Assembly: GCA_030549495.1 (NCBI GenBank)
Contig: JAUIRK010000855.1
Span: 1,405,501-1,469,500 of the forward strand
Direction: 5' to 3'
Source of the DNA: Nectonema munidae
Taxonomy: Eukaryota > Nematomorpha > Nectonematoida > Nectonematidae
Length of the DNA: 64,000 bases
Below the pieces are notes generated by a model. It was given only the letters and a program-made list of their open reading frames with translations. It searched no databases and was not told where the DNA came from. The stretch's first letter is position 1, and each line of letters begins with the position of its first letter. The position numbers and the translations under genes were made by a program. Below, piece after piece: positions 1 to 57,989 of the stretch.

Positions 1-40862
<40,862 letters not shown>

Positions 40863-42690
40863 ATTTAATTCGCTGAATTTGTGTGATTGACTTTTTATGA
40901 AGTTTGTACGCTTTGTCTACAAAAGAATGACATTCTTTACAAAAGTTTAATGTGAAAAAAGTGTAAGTACGAGTAAGTGCGAGGTGTTATGAAGCTCATA
41001 GCTTTTGTATAGTCCATCTTAGGTTTGCTCATTATTTAGTAATTGGTTGATTGGTTGGATATCAAAGCATTTTCAGCCGTAAGACTACTTGGGATGGCTA
41101 ATCACAGTTTTGTGAATTTGTTTTTAAGAGTTGGGAGCCTTGGAGATCGAACCCCTGACCTTCAACTGTTAAGCTGAGATGTACATCCTAAAACCATTAA
41201 GACTGTGGCTTTTTAATTATAAAAAATTACTTTTATTAACATTTACTTTACTTTCTCGTTATTGTTGTCTTTGTTCGAGCATAAAAATCAAAAAATTAAA
41301 AAGTCAATAATTTTAGGCTGATAAGCGATCTCAAAGAAAAAATAAAATTTTCAATAAATTTTTAATCTAATAATAATTTATATTTAATTCTTCAAACATG
41401 ACAGTCAAATATTGATTCTCATTAAAAATTAGCACCCAATGAAAATTGCCTTGTAATTGATAGTCAGTATACCGTATAAAGCGGATTTTGAAAAATAAAA
41501 CATATGTTTTAATATTACATATTCAGCCTCTCTGTATTGAACACAGGAGGGGGGAGTCGCCACTAAGGTTTTTAATTTTTAGCAAGTCGCTGAACATGGG
41601 ATCTTAATGGCGTAATTTCATTTTCTCATTCACTATCATAGCATTAACGCTATGAAGTCATCTTTATATTGCTTATCCGAAAAACGAAGATATTGATTGA
41701 AAATTTTTGAAAAAAAACATTAAAAATTTGCTCTCCAAAAAAAATTTGAGCCATAAAAGACATTACATCAGTGTTTATGAGTATGAGTTGAGAGATTAGC
41801 AAAAATATTCAAAGTTTAGAAGAGTTGGAAAGAAAGAAAGAAGAAAGAAGGAATTTGTTTGGAAAAAGAGATTAAAAAATTCTTACAAAGTAAGCGAGAG
41901 ATTCGAAACCGGATTCATTTTGATAAACCGAGAAAACGAGATACACGCACCAAAGCTTTAATTAATAATTTATTAAAAGGTTTTGTAAATTAATCTCGAA
42001 TGAATAAAGGTGATCACTATGGGATTCATGAAAAATGTGATTAGAATTCACCAACTTGCATTTAGTTTAAAGAATTTAATAAAAAAAATGTCAAAAAATA
42101 AATAAGAAAATGTGGGTAAACACAATCATAGCATCTCATCTTCAAAAAATGGAGATTTTCATCTTTTCAAAACTTTCAAAAATCTTATTTTTTTTCGCAC
42201 AAATTAAAAATAATGATATGTATGCCTGTGTTTTTATCTCTCTAGACTGAATTTAAAAAAAAAAATAAAAAAAAATCGTTTGAAAAAATTTAGGTATATT
42301 TAGTCATTTTTTTTTATTTTTCATTTTAACCAGTTGAAAAGATTGAAATATATCGCACCATTTTTAAATTGTTCAAAAAAAAAAATTTCAAAAAGTAAAA
42401 AAAAAAAAATTATTTTGAAATAATCAAAATTGTAACTACGCTATTTTTCTAGAAAGTAATCAAATTGCGGAACATATGTTTACGAGCAGAATAATCTCAG
42501 TTGCGCTGAATCGGATTATATACTTTTAAGGCTGATGACCTTTGTTCACGGATATTGCGACAAAATTGGTCACTCCTTATATAATGTTTAAAAGAGTAAC
42601 AAATAAAAATGAAATTGGTTTTTTTTAATCTCACCCTCACGGACCTCATGAAACACATCCATGGACCCCAAGTAAAGAATCCCTGATCTA
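40863..42690. other. Upstream flank of the kinesin gene
   Basis: AT-rich. Apart from the SINE head at 41118-41220, I see no gene or convincing core promoter. The 5' untranslated exons and promoter of the kinesin are expected here or further right but cannot be placed by eye. Confidence 0.5.
41118..41220 (-). mobile_element. tRNA-derived SINE head, second family
   Basis: The minus strand has CTTAATGGTTTTAGG followed by the B box GGTTCGATCTCC, with normal A-to-B spacing. It lacks the GCATCAAGC joint of family 1. Confidence 0.5.
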
Positions 42691-42694
42691 GAAA

Positions 42695-42800
42695 CTCGCT
42701 TTCGATAGCACAGAGTCTTAGGTTCGATCCTCCACCATGCCTCATTTCTTCATAGTTCGATTTCTCAACGAAAACACCACATGGTATCTTTACATTATGC
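42695..42800 (+). mobile_element. SINE family 1, plus-strand copy
   Basis: A B box (GGTTCGATCC) near 42720, then TCATAGTTCGATTTCTCAAC and GAAAACACCACATGG, which is the family 1 body in opposite orientation to the other copies. Confidence 0.6.
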
Positions 42801-43309
42801 AAATTTGTAAAAATGATTATTGATTTTTTCTCACTCTTTGATTTGTCCCTGCTTCCTTGCATTTTGGTATATTTTGTCCTTCTCTTCAATTTCCGTTTTT
42901 GTCGCTCGTTTTTCATCTCAATCCTTTGATTTGTCTCTATTACATAGTGTAGGGTGGGGGATGTGAGAAATTAATTGATTAACTGGAAGACTCTTCAATT
43001 GAAGGAACTCATTGTTAATAATATATTAATTGATTGTAATCAATCACTTACATTAATCAATAAATAGTATTATAAAAGTTAAGGATACCATTTCGGGTTT
43101 ACTGTAAATTTTTGGCGCTTACTTTTATTTTGATTTGTTGTAAACCAATACCCAATATTTTGCAAACATTCAAATTTTCGATCAAAATTATTTTAAAGTC
43201 GCAATAAAACGAAAAAAATAATGTAGTCACTCTGCAGTTTAACACCGAAAAAATTCTTTATACAATTCGCATTGCGAGCTTATGAGCAGTATAGTTTCCA
43301 ACAACATTC

Positions 43310-43440
43310 GGTAAAGAAAACGCGTTTTCATCAACCAGGCACACTTGGGCAGAAGACTATGAATAAAGATGGCTTGATGCTGGATCGAACCCAAGACCTT
43401 GTGGTACCGAAGGCACGTATCTAACCTACCTTATTCTGTT
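43310..43440 (-). mobile_element. SINE family 1, full-length diverged copy
   Basis: Minus-strand head GGTAGGTTAGATACGTG, B box GGTTCGATCCAGCATCAAGC, body with TTCATAGTCTTCTGCCCAAG and tail GATGAAAACGCG. Confidence 0.7.
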
Positions 43441-45250
43441 TGATTACTGTGACGAAGAACTTATTTACAAAATAATTTGTTTCAAAGACAAATGAGAGAG
43501 AGGGAATGAGTGAGTTTGTGTGTGTGTGTGAACCAAGTGATAATGTCGAATTTTTTAAAGTGTAATAATAAATTTTGGAGTGATGCAAGAATTTCAATGA
43601 ACGCCATTTTGATTTAGCTGTCATTGATTTTGGTTGTAGCCAATGAAAAATGTGCATTCTCCTATCCAACTCTAAGCCTGGTGGCATTGTACGATTTTGA
43701 ATAAGTATGAACAATTTGTTGCATCGTTGGAGCTTAGCTGGATGAATCCTTTCGGAAAAAATGCAAGATGGGAAAAGAAAATCAAAGAGTAGATGAATAA
43801 AAACAAAATATCAATCAATCAATATATTCAAAGCATTTTCGATCTCATAGCAAAAGTGAGTTTACTAATGAAAGACCATAACTAGACCAAATCATGTAAT
43901 TTGACTGACCAAATCAATATTATAGCTAGTTATTTCATTCTTCATTTATTTATAGTTTATTTAGCAATATTACTTTGACAAATGTCAATTATAATCTGCA
44001 CTGAGATATAATTGCCAATCAAAACAAAGAAAATCGTAAGTCACATTTTCCTAACTAATAAGAATTCTTACAAAATATCTTTTTTTTCTTCTTTAATTAC
44101 AATTTCCTTAAATATAGAGATTTGCAATCAAAAATTTTATTAGTAATTTTGAAAGAGAAATTTATATAATTGAAATTAGATAACTTATTTCTATGTTATC
44201 CGTTATTTTTATCATTAACATATATCTACTATTTCAAGTAATAAAAAACCTTTAGACATTTTAGACCTATAGAATACAGGTGGTGACTTTGCTATAATGC
44301 CATTTATTTTACTATATTTTGTAGTAAAATTTCGCATAATACTGGCTATCACTTTATATATAATTGCAGTTGCTACTTTTTTTCAGTTTAAAAGTTATGA
44401 AAGATATTCTGTTAGCTTATATGAGGAAACAGGCATTTTTGATTGTGAAAAAATAAGTTAGATTAAAGCAAATTTTTAAAAAAATATAAATAAAATTTGA
44501 TCACAAGAATATTTCAATTAAGATAATACCATAAAAGTTTACTTAAAATGATACTCATTTCTTTATAGATGATGTAAGTGTATAGAGAAAGGAAGTTTAA
44601 AAAAATGCACATATCAATAAATTTTTTGATGAATCGCAGGAAGTAAATATATTTTCGATAGCCAAAATTGTCAAAAATTAGCCGAGGTTTTTTGAGAAGC
44701 CTAGATCTTGGGAAAGAAACACGACTTGCATTAATGTGCTCACATATTTGTTTCCTCAATTACTTTTTAAATGTATACTTCTCATTTAGAATGGTATCTT
44801 ACTGGTAAATAAAATGTCTTGAATTGACATTTTGTCAGCATTTAATGCTTCCTTGAAAACGCAGAAACGAGTCAAAGCTCATCAAACATGGATTGTTCTG
44901 GTTCCTCAAAAAAATTTTGAACAAAGTTGAAAATTACAAATAAATTGATATTTTATCCTTAACACAATGACTTCCTATCGTTATAATATTTTGAGCTTGA
45001 TCATGTTATTGCTGTAATCAAAGATACTATTTACTTCACAAAAATTGTTACTTTTTTGAAATCGCATAAACTTTTTTGTCTCTCTTTTCTCAGAAAAGTC
45101 TAAATACGCCACTGCCATTTGGGTTGCTGTTATATTGATTAGATCAAAAAGAAAAAATGTCGAAAAAAGCAAATAAATCAATTTTTAGGCTTATTTTATC
45201 AAAAAGATTTGTCATTATAATATTTTCAAAGAGATGAAGCTATTTTGTAG
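43441..45250. other. Intergenic, no recognisable content
   Basis: AT-rich, with a short GT-repeat at 43516-43530. Open frames here are short and show no recognisable domain. Confidence 0.5.
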
Positions 45251-45254
45251 ATGT

Positions 45255-45425
45255 AAAGATGGAAAGATGCTGTTAAAGAAGACATGAAGAAAAGGAACCT
45301 GGAGATTGAAGATGCTGAAATGAAAGGAAGATGGAGATGTTGCTACAAATTCAAGGTCGACCTTGGCTCGCCAGGACAAAGACCTGCTCATTAGAGCGAA
45401 TGGATGATGTTGATGAAGCTATTTT
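45255..45425 (+). mobile_element. LINE (RTE-like) extreme C-terminus
   Basis: The plus strand reads RWKDAVKEDMKKRNLEIEDA and then GRWRC, matching the RW.D.VKEDMK.RGL...DA....W tail found after the RT domain of RTE-like LINEs. It is short and 5'-truncated. Confidence 0.55.
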
Positions 45426-46733
45426 GTTCTTTCAAATTTTATTAGCAAAGTTTTTCAGATGTGAAGGGTTTCGAACATTTTTGTAAGAATTGTAACCTCT
45501 ATTATAATTACTCCGCCATCTTGAAAAAATTCTTTAGGAACGCAAATATTTTTGTTGCGACAAATTTGATTCGTTGATTTTTGTATCGTTATTTTGATTC
45601 GTTGTTTTCTTTGACTTCTTTCTAAAATATTCTCAAATTTCTCCTTGCGAATATTTTATTCCGCTAAAAGCAATACAGTCTATTTGGAAAGCCTAAATAT
45701 TGTCGTAAACATCATTCGAATCTGAGAAGTTATCAAGATCGGCACGTACTCTTATTAAAAAAAGCCATATGTGTCTCCAAATTAACTACAAATTTGTGTG
45801 AAGTTAAAACTTTTATAAACTGTTTTCTTCATAAAAAGAAATGGAATAATAATTTTCCTTCATAACAATGATTTCTGCTTTTTTCTTGACAACTACATCT
45901 TTTACCTTAAAACGAAAAAAAAATTTTTTTAATTTATTTTGATATTTTTTCCATCACAACCTGACAAGTATGCATGCTGCTTTTTTTAACAAAGCGCATA
46001 TCTTAAAACAAAAAGAATGAGAAATGACCGCAAATAAGTTGCGTATATAAAAATTTTCCTACAAAAATTAATAAACAGAACTCATTTGAGTCTTTCTTAG
46101 CCGTAACCTGAACCTTGACTATATGCCCATATGTTTTCATCTAATAGCTGCCAGAACTGACTTATAGCAGAATTGATAAAGAAAAAAAACAATTATAATG
46201 TATAACAATAGTCAAAATAACATGGTCCAGAAATGAACAAACATGCGTATAAAAGACACATGGAAATTTGGGTCTCAAAGAAAGGCTCTAGTAAAAGATT
46301 AAACTTACTTTAAAGAATGAAAAAGACCGAGTTTAAAAATGAATTGAATGTTGCAAAAAAGTTTGAGAATTGTAAAAGAAGGAAAGACATCAGTATTCTG
46401 GAAGAGTTAGTAGTAAAAAGAAGAGGCAGACTTGACAAAAACACAAAATTGATTAAAAATTCATGACGTTGGTATTTCGCAAGTTCGTCAAGGCAGAAAG
46501 AAGAAAAGAAGTGAGAGATAAGTTGGATTGAGAAATCGATAGATAGAGAAAGTGCATTTGGTGGAGGCGCAGTGTGTATATGGCGTGCAATAAGCATCAT
46601 GTACATTGATATTGGTATTGATTTTTAGGGACTTTAGAATAGTTCTATTATTGACCATAAAAGTAGTGTGATGTATAGGATGTTATATTTTTTAAATGAA
46701 GCTGATTCTCTTGTTGAATTTTGTTAAAGATTA

Positions 46734-51590
<4,857 letters not shown>

Positions 51591-52476
51591 TGTAGGCGAC
51601 TTGGCAAAGAGCCACGAAGAGCTTGACGACAGAAGAAGCTTAGAGAAGTTTGGGATAAGGATGAATGCTAATAAGGCAGATGTTGTGTTATGTAATAAAA
51701 ATGGTGGTATTCAATTGCAAATTGAAGATAGACATGGAATAAAGCTGAAAGAAGTAAAAAGTTTAAAGTATTTGCGTACACAAATTTCTGAGAATGGAAG
51801 TTGTGAAAAAGAGGTACACGCAAGGATCAATGCTAGCTGGTTGAAAGGAGAGAAGTAAAAACAATGATAGATGCCAAAAGAATACTCACGAAGATGAAAG
51901 CAAAGATTTACAAAACAATTGTAAGAGCAGTAATAACATATGTATGTGAATGCTGGAGCCTAAGAAAAAAAGTCGAAAGAAAATTAGGAGCAACTGAAAG
52001 AAGGTGCCCAGAAAAATTATGGGAGAGTAACACTAAAAGACCAAAAGAGAACTGAAGAAGTGAGAGAAAAGACAGGAGTGGGAATAAGTGTATTGGCAGT
52101 AGCGGAACGCTTCAAATTACAGTAAAAGAAAGAAAACGAAATAGTGAGACAAGCGATGGATGAAAAGGGGGATGGAAAAAAATATGGTAAAATTTAGTCA
52201 TAATCAAAATCATTTTTAATTTAAATTGAATTTGTCCATATTTTTCCTTTTGCGTGAAAGAGAGAATCTTTTAGATGAAGAACGTTTACAACTTTTTTAA
52301 TTGAACAATGAACATCACGAATGATTCATCAGAAAAAAAACCTTGGAAATGAGATTGGTTGACAAATATTCAGGCCTGATATTTACCTGAATAAAATTCA
52401 TGATACGGATAAAAAAAAGCCTAAGATCATCAAGAAGGAATGCTTTGAGAGGGAGAAAATTCTGTTCAAAATAAAT

Positions 52477-52790
52477 CCTTAAAAAAGTTTTTTTTGACAT
52501 GGGCTGTCATATTAAAATTATTTTTTGTCAGGTTTGACTGATTTTCATAAAAAAAATGAATATCACTACTGAATTCAGCATATTTGAAAATGGGTATACA
52601 TGTGTAAAAAACTTTATATAATTATTTAAATAAAAAGTTCCTTTTTGAGATGAGCTGTCACATTTAGATCAATTTTTTGACAGGTTTGATTGATTTTGAT
52701 AAAAAAAAAATAGACATCACAACTGAATTCAGCATAGTTGAAATATATATGTAACATTAAAAATATTTATAAAAACTTATTAATATCTGA
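52477..52790. repeat. Two-copy tandem duplication, about 151-bp unit
   Basis: GGGCTGTCAT...TTTTTTGTCAGGTTTGACTG at 52501 and GAGCTGTCAC...TTTTTTGACAGGTTTGATTG at 52652 start parallel blocks that stay colinear through CTGAATTCAGCATA (52568 and 52722). A 7-bp-stem GC hairpin (GGGGCAT/ATGCCCC) follows at 52805-52821. Confidence 0.75.
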
Positions 52791-53304
52791 GAAAAATAGG
52801 GGGTGGGGCATTTTATGCCCCCAGCACTTGAGCGGAAAAATTTAGCCCAGTACTAATAGGGTTAAAGTTATAAAAATTTTAGATGAAGAGTAAATATTTT
52901 TCGTTTTTTGCATCTATATTTGAATAATTTTTATTTCAATGTGAAAGTGGGGAAAGAGAGGTGTGTTTCACTCCAAACCTCAAAGCTATCTCTTATCTGT
53001 GAGTTATGCCTCCTATCAATAAGACAAATCAATCTTAATAACGCTGTAAGATACTTAGTTAGTTTCGTAAGTGTAGTACGTACACTGTACACAATTCATG
53101 GAGAAATGAGGTTTTCGCAACGTCAAGCAAAGATAATAAAAGAAGCGAGTGTGCATATCTTTGTTTCGCCCGTGTCGTCTATACTGATACCAGCAGCATC
53201 CATCCATCCTCCATATCTCTCCCTCTTCAATCTTTGTGCCTTCTTTCGCCGCGTTTAAAAATAATACAATTTAATCAAATTTCAAGTACACCATATCGAT
53301 TAGC

Positions 53305-53388
53305 TTACTCACTCTCCTTTAAAATGAATTCAAACTTCAAAAAAGAGTCCTTGCTGATGCCAATGAAGTCTTGCTTCACTTTCTGCAT
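53305..53388 (-). CDS. Short exon-like frame, unknown product
   Basis: From the ATG at 53388 the minus strand reads MQKVKQDFIGISKDSFLKFE, then FILKESE and a stop. Codon choice (AAG, GAC, GGC, ATC) is unlike the AT-rich surroundings and more like the kinesin and MED15 exons. A strong donor, GTGAGT, starts at 53312, so this may be the first coding exon of a gene read leftwards. I do not recognise the product and could not find a next exon. Confidence 0.3.
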   Translation of the reverse strand: MQKVKQDFIGISKDSFLKFEFILKESE

Positions 53389-53824
53389 TTTTTAATTAAG
53401 CTATTTATTTGTCGTTAATTTTTAATTAAGCTATTGATACGTATTGATTTGTAGTTAGTAAAATATCATTTTTTCGAAAAATTGTGCAAATGTCCAAAGG
53501 GCAAATATTTAAAACATCTGAGGATTTGTAGCATACATTGAGATAGTCATATTACCCTATATATCAAATAAGGGGAGATCATTTAACATTTGAATATTTT
53601 AAATCACATTTGGGTAGATGTGTTTCAAACATATGAGGAATGAAATTTTTATTAAAATTTTTAATTTTAAAACTATAGAAACTAATGGTTTGTTAATCAG
53701 ACAAAAAAATCATGAGGTAAGATAAATCTTAGAACAGAATTTAGATGCCAAGGATAAAAGTTAAAGGGCATTAAAAACTGTATAGAAAATGTTGCTGAGA
53801 AGGAAGAAGTAAATAAGGAAATGA

Positions 53825-54046
53825 AAAGTAAACTTTAATTCAAAATAATTTCTAACTACATTAATAATGTTCGAGCACTCTGGTCTTCTTCAGGTTAACA
53901 CAAGGGTTAAATATAAGTATAATTAAATTATTCCTTCTTTTTGTTTTCTACTCTTTGCATTTAAGGTTGTGCTTATTTGAAGAAGACCAGAGTGCTCGAA
54001 AATTAATATAGTTAGAAATTAAGCTGAATAAAAGTTTTACTTTTTA
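53825..54046. repeat. Head-to-head inverted repeat, 80-bp arms
   Basis: Arms 53825-53910 and 53960-54046 are reverse complements with about 80 percent identity by eye. Each contains GAAGAAGACCAGAGTGCTCG reading inward to outward. The left arm (minus strand) has CTGAAGA before and CGAA after the small stem, and the right arm has TTGAAGA and CGAAA. This resembles a degenerate hammerhead core (CUGANGA, stem II, GAAA) as found in Penelope-like element ends. Confidence 0.7.
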
Positions 54047-54199
54047 TTTCATTAGAAAAATATATTTTTGACAATAAATTTTCTCTCACTGTACTATATA
54101 AAATCTACGGTTTCAAGGAAGGAACAAGAGGAGCACAGGAAGAAGAAAGATGACATGATTATCATTATAAATAATGTATTGATAGTTTTTCGGAAACTT

Positions 54200-55450
54200 T
54201 AATCAGACACCAAGAAAACTTGCCTACTACCTCTGATTACTGGGTTGATAAAGATGTTTTTAATTTAGTTGAAAAAATTCGAGTTGTTACAAGTAAACAA
54301 TCAACAGCAAATATACTTAAAAATATATAAAATATGTTTAAGGATGATATTCAACACATCATTTTTCTCTCATAGAAATATTTTTTTTTCATTGAAAGCA
54401 ACACACTTAAAAGTTGAAGACATATATAAAAACAATTGTCACTCGTTATATTTAAAAACTTCAATTCAATACTTCCTTATTCTTATTCCACGTGGTTCAT
54501 CTTTAATTATTATTATCAGCAAAATACAAAAATCTCTCAGAAATTAAAATACATTTATTTTCACATTCAAAAGTCTGAAAAATTGGAAAAACCCCTTAAA
54601 TCACGAGACATACATTACTGAAATAAATTTGTCCAAAATTTCACACATTTAAACGAATATTGCCTTTCAGAAATAAAATTCACAAAACTTTTCAATGAAT
54701 ACAAACTTATCTCTTGTCTTGAAATTAACACTTTTCTTGCAAAATTGTCTTATATATTAACATCTTGGTCTTCATGTATTTTTAATTTTATGAAATTTGA
54801 TTTAAATGCTAAACAGCTACCTTTTCAAGTAAGAAAAAGTTAACTTGTTGGGCTTGTGATCAATTCTAATCTTAGTTGGGATGATTACAGCAAGCATGTG
54901 AACACCAAATTAAGGAGAAAAAATGGTATTTTATTTCATCACAAAAATTTCTTTAACCAAAAAACAAAATTAACCATATATAAATCCGTATTTTTCCACA
55001 TTTGCACCATTGTAATTTGATATGGGGAAACGCTAACATCAATAGTTTGTTTGTTCAACAAAAAAGCACTGCGAATCATATATGAAATGGATACAAATTC
55101 TCACACAACATTGGTGTTTTTCCGAGAAAAACTTTTGAAAGTATCAGACATATATATTTATAAACTGAATTTTTTTTGTACAATTACTTTCACATCATGC
55201 TTTCATTGATTGTATATGAAGAATTTATAATAAATAAAAAGATAAAACCTTACGATTTACGTAATTCCAACTCAGTTGAAATACCTTTCTATAGATTAAA
55301 AAATTTTAAACAATCTTTAGTCTATAGAATAGGTACGCATTTGAACACTTTACCTAATCCATTTGAATTTTTTAACATTACTATATCGAAATTCAAGCAA
55401 AATCTTAAAACTTCTTGGTTCAAAATTATGACTATAGGTGTGCCATAAAT
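54200..55450 (+). mobile_element. CR1/Jockey-like LINE, RT C-terminal part, decayed
   Basis: Successive plus frames give GLVINSNLSWDDYSKHVNTK, LTIYKSVFFHICTI and KKALRIIYEMDTNSHT. Then come LRNSNSVEIPFYRLKNFKQS and FNITISKFKQNLKTSW, ending 55445. This is the order of the thumb and C-terminal tail of CR1/Jockey-type RT ORFs. Numerous stops and frame changes interrupt it. Confidence 0.8.
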
Positions 55451-55631
55451 AATTGCTACATATGTAAAACTATTCATTGATATTGATGAACGTTTAAATA
55501 TTTGAAGCTACAATTATTTTTTTATGCCTTTTAAAACAGTTCAATGTTTCTTTCTTTTTTTCTTAACATGTATGTCCATTTAGCGGTTTTTTCAAGCCTT
55601 CGAACATCATGTTTTCAATCACTTTGTTCAT

Positions 55632-55790
55632 TTTATCAACTTTTTATTCAATTATTCAATTATGCTCGAATACACATTTGCTACTTTGTCCTATATTATT
55701 TTGTTTGAATGAATTTATCAACTTTTTATTCATTTATGCTTGAATACACATGTGCTACTTTGTCATATATTATTTTTGTTTGAATCAACA
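55632..55790. repeat. Two-copy tandem duplication, 84-bp unit
   Basis: TTATCAACTTTTTATTCA starts at 55632 and again at 55716, followed in both by a TATGCT(C/T)GAATACACAT block and TGCTACTTTGTC. It separates the two LINE fragments. Confidence 0.75.
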
Positions 55791-55879
55791 AACTCTTTCA
55801 TTCTTTCTTTCAGTTCAACTTTTTCATCATTATTAGTAAGTTAATTGCCTAATCCTCATTTTTATATATTTTAAATTAA

Positions 55880-56470
55880 TTTTAAAGCTATGATGCAATT
55901 TTTTTGACCGGAGTTCGACAAGACTCCATTCTCGGCCCATTTTCTTTCTTTTATATATTAATGACCTTTCATCATTTATGTCTGAATTTTGTAACTGATG
56001 ATGTTATGATTCTTTTTAAAACTAATAATCTTAGCTATGAAAATCAACACCTAAATTTTTGTCTTAAAGAATTGATTAATTGTGTGAAATAAATTGGTCT
56101 AGTACTTGATATTATTTAGTGTATATACTAAATTTAATTCTAGTTTTTATATTAAGAATGTTCCAATATTAAGAGTTAAGCAATTCAAATTTCTTAATGC
56201 TACTTTAATGGGAAATTTGTCTTAGGCTCAAAATATTAAATTCGCAACACTGAAAAATTATTTATTATCAGCGCTTTTTTTAAAATTCGTCATTCTCTTC
56301 CAATTAAACTTAATAATATTCTTTATCATAGCCACATTTAATACCACATCAGATACGGAAACTTATTTTGGAACTATTTAGATTTTACTCTTTTGTATAA
56401 AAGCAATAAAATTCTGCTAAAATTTTTTTAATTTATTGATTCTAAATTTAATTTTAACTTTCTTTTGGAT
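55880..56470 (+). mobile_element. Second CR1/Jockey-like LINE fragment, RT catalytic part
   Basis: GVRQDSILGPFSFFYILMTF corresponds to the GVPQGSILGPLLF..YIND motif. FVTDDVMIL is a mutated F.ADDT box, with A to T but both catalytic aspartates kept. Later FKFLNATLMGNL matches the F.LG....L. motif. It is same-strand but earlier in the protein than the fragment before it, so it is a separate insertion. Confidence 0.75.
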
Positions 56471-57180
56471 CTTAATGTGCATCAAATTGATATACCTCTC
56501 TATTGTCTTAATTTAATCTTTATTTTTTCAAACCCTATTTCAATAAATTTCTAATTAAAATCATGAATTTAAATTTAATATATTTTAGCGTTATAACATC
56601 ATATTTACCTCCTTTCATTTTATTATGTTGAATTTTTTTACTAATCATACTTTAAGAAGAAAATTTCATCTCGATGGAATTTTATTTTGCTTAAAATATC
56701 TTCCAATTTCGTTCACTCTTACTTGGAAAATATATTTTAAATTTATGTTTTTTGTTTGTATTTTGAATTTTTGAATAAACTATTTATAATAATTATTATT
56801 AAATAATGGGAAAAATATAATTAAAAAATAATAATAAATAAAAGATGCTTTAAAATTAAAAATTTTAGAAATAATTTTAATGCTGCATAGACATTGTGTT
56901 TCACCATAAAAGTAATGAAGTCTAAAATTTGAGATTTATCATATGATCTATTGAATTTTTTTTCCTAGTCAAAAAGCTCTAAAAAAGTTTTTTTTATATT
57001 TTATACTTCAAATTTTATATGTAAGTCAATTTTCATAGTTTATTTACAATGGGCTTTTGTTTTTGCATTATTTTTGAAACCTAGTCAAAATCTCCGCTAC
57101 CAGAATCTCCCAAAACTAAAATCCTCGAAAACTGCTACCCTAGTTTTCGGCGATTTTGATTAGATACCGATTTACTCTAA
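56470..57180. other. Intergenic, no recognisable content
   Basis: Very AT-rich. I see no frame, element end or repeat that I can support. Confidence 0.5.
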
Positions 57181-57182
57181 CC

Positions 57183-57250
57183 CAGGGATGTCCATACTTT
57201 TTTTTGATGTACCAATTTTAGGTACCCCTACTCGACCGTAAGTAGTAATC
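57183..57250 (+). mobile_element. hAT (Charlie-like) terminal repeat
   Basis: CAGGGATGTCCATACTTTTT resembles Charlie-type hAT ends. The preceding 8-mer CTCTAACC fits their nTCTAnAn target. The opposite end was not found. Confidence 0.45.
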
Positions 57251-57750
57251 TTAATTTTTGAAAAGTTTAAAATGAAACATAACTTTATTCGGACAAAATT
57301 AATATCTGATTCACTTTTATTTAAAAAAATTTTCAATATCTGTTTATGTTGCTGTTTTGTATTTTGAGAATGTTAGTAGATGCGAATCACTTAATGTGCT
57401 TCTTTGAGAAATGGTTGAAATCATTTGATGGGTTTTAATACGTTTCTCAGAAATATAAGTTATGTACAAAAATAACTTTAAAAAGTAAAATTATTGTTAA
57501 TGTTAGAAAATAAAAACTGAGTCTAAGGCTTAAATAGCAGGGCAAAAAGCATTTCTTGTTTCTTAAAATATATCTATCAAAAATTTTCGATGCTATTTGA
57601 TTTTTGTCTATAATTTGGTGTAAATACATTTAGAAATTAATAAATAGTTTACTAAACTATTTTTATGTGTGACACAAATTCTAATCATATTAATCCTAAA
57701 CCTCACTTTCCTAGTCTGAAAAAAAGACCTGGACCCTTATTTTTTCCGAC

Positions 57751-57800
57751 TACAGTGTGACCCAGGCTTTTATTGGAGGCAGGCCTTTATTTGAATACCG
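57751..57800 (+). mobile_element. pogo-like terminal repeat
   Basis: TA followed by CAGTGTGACCCAGGCTTTTA and TTGGAGGCAGGCCTTTATTT. This is the repeated-GGCTTTTATT style end of invertebrate pogo-type elements, and it probably belongs with the transposase relic just downstream. Confidence 0.55.
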
Positions 57801-57989
57801 ACTCTTTTTAATATTTTAAGTCATTATTGCAAAACTCAGCGTCTTAGTTATATCTGCGAAAGGAGATTGTTCTTATCACATTAAATAGCATATCAAATTA
57901 AACATTTAATTAAAAGTATTTATTTACAAAAAATTTGATCATAGAAAGGTGATCTCTTCATCACTTTTTTCTACAACAATGCATTTTTT

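Noticed and set aside
42497-42916. 139-codon minus-strand frame
   Set aside because: It overlaps the SINE at 42695-42800 and a low-complexity stretch. It is explained by the SINE.
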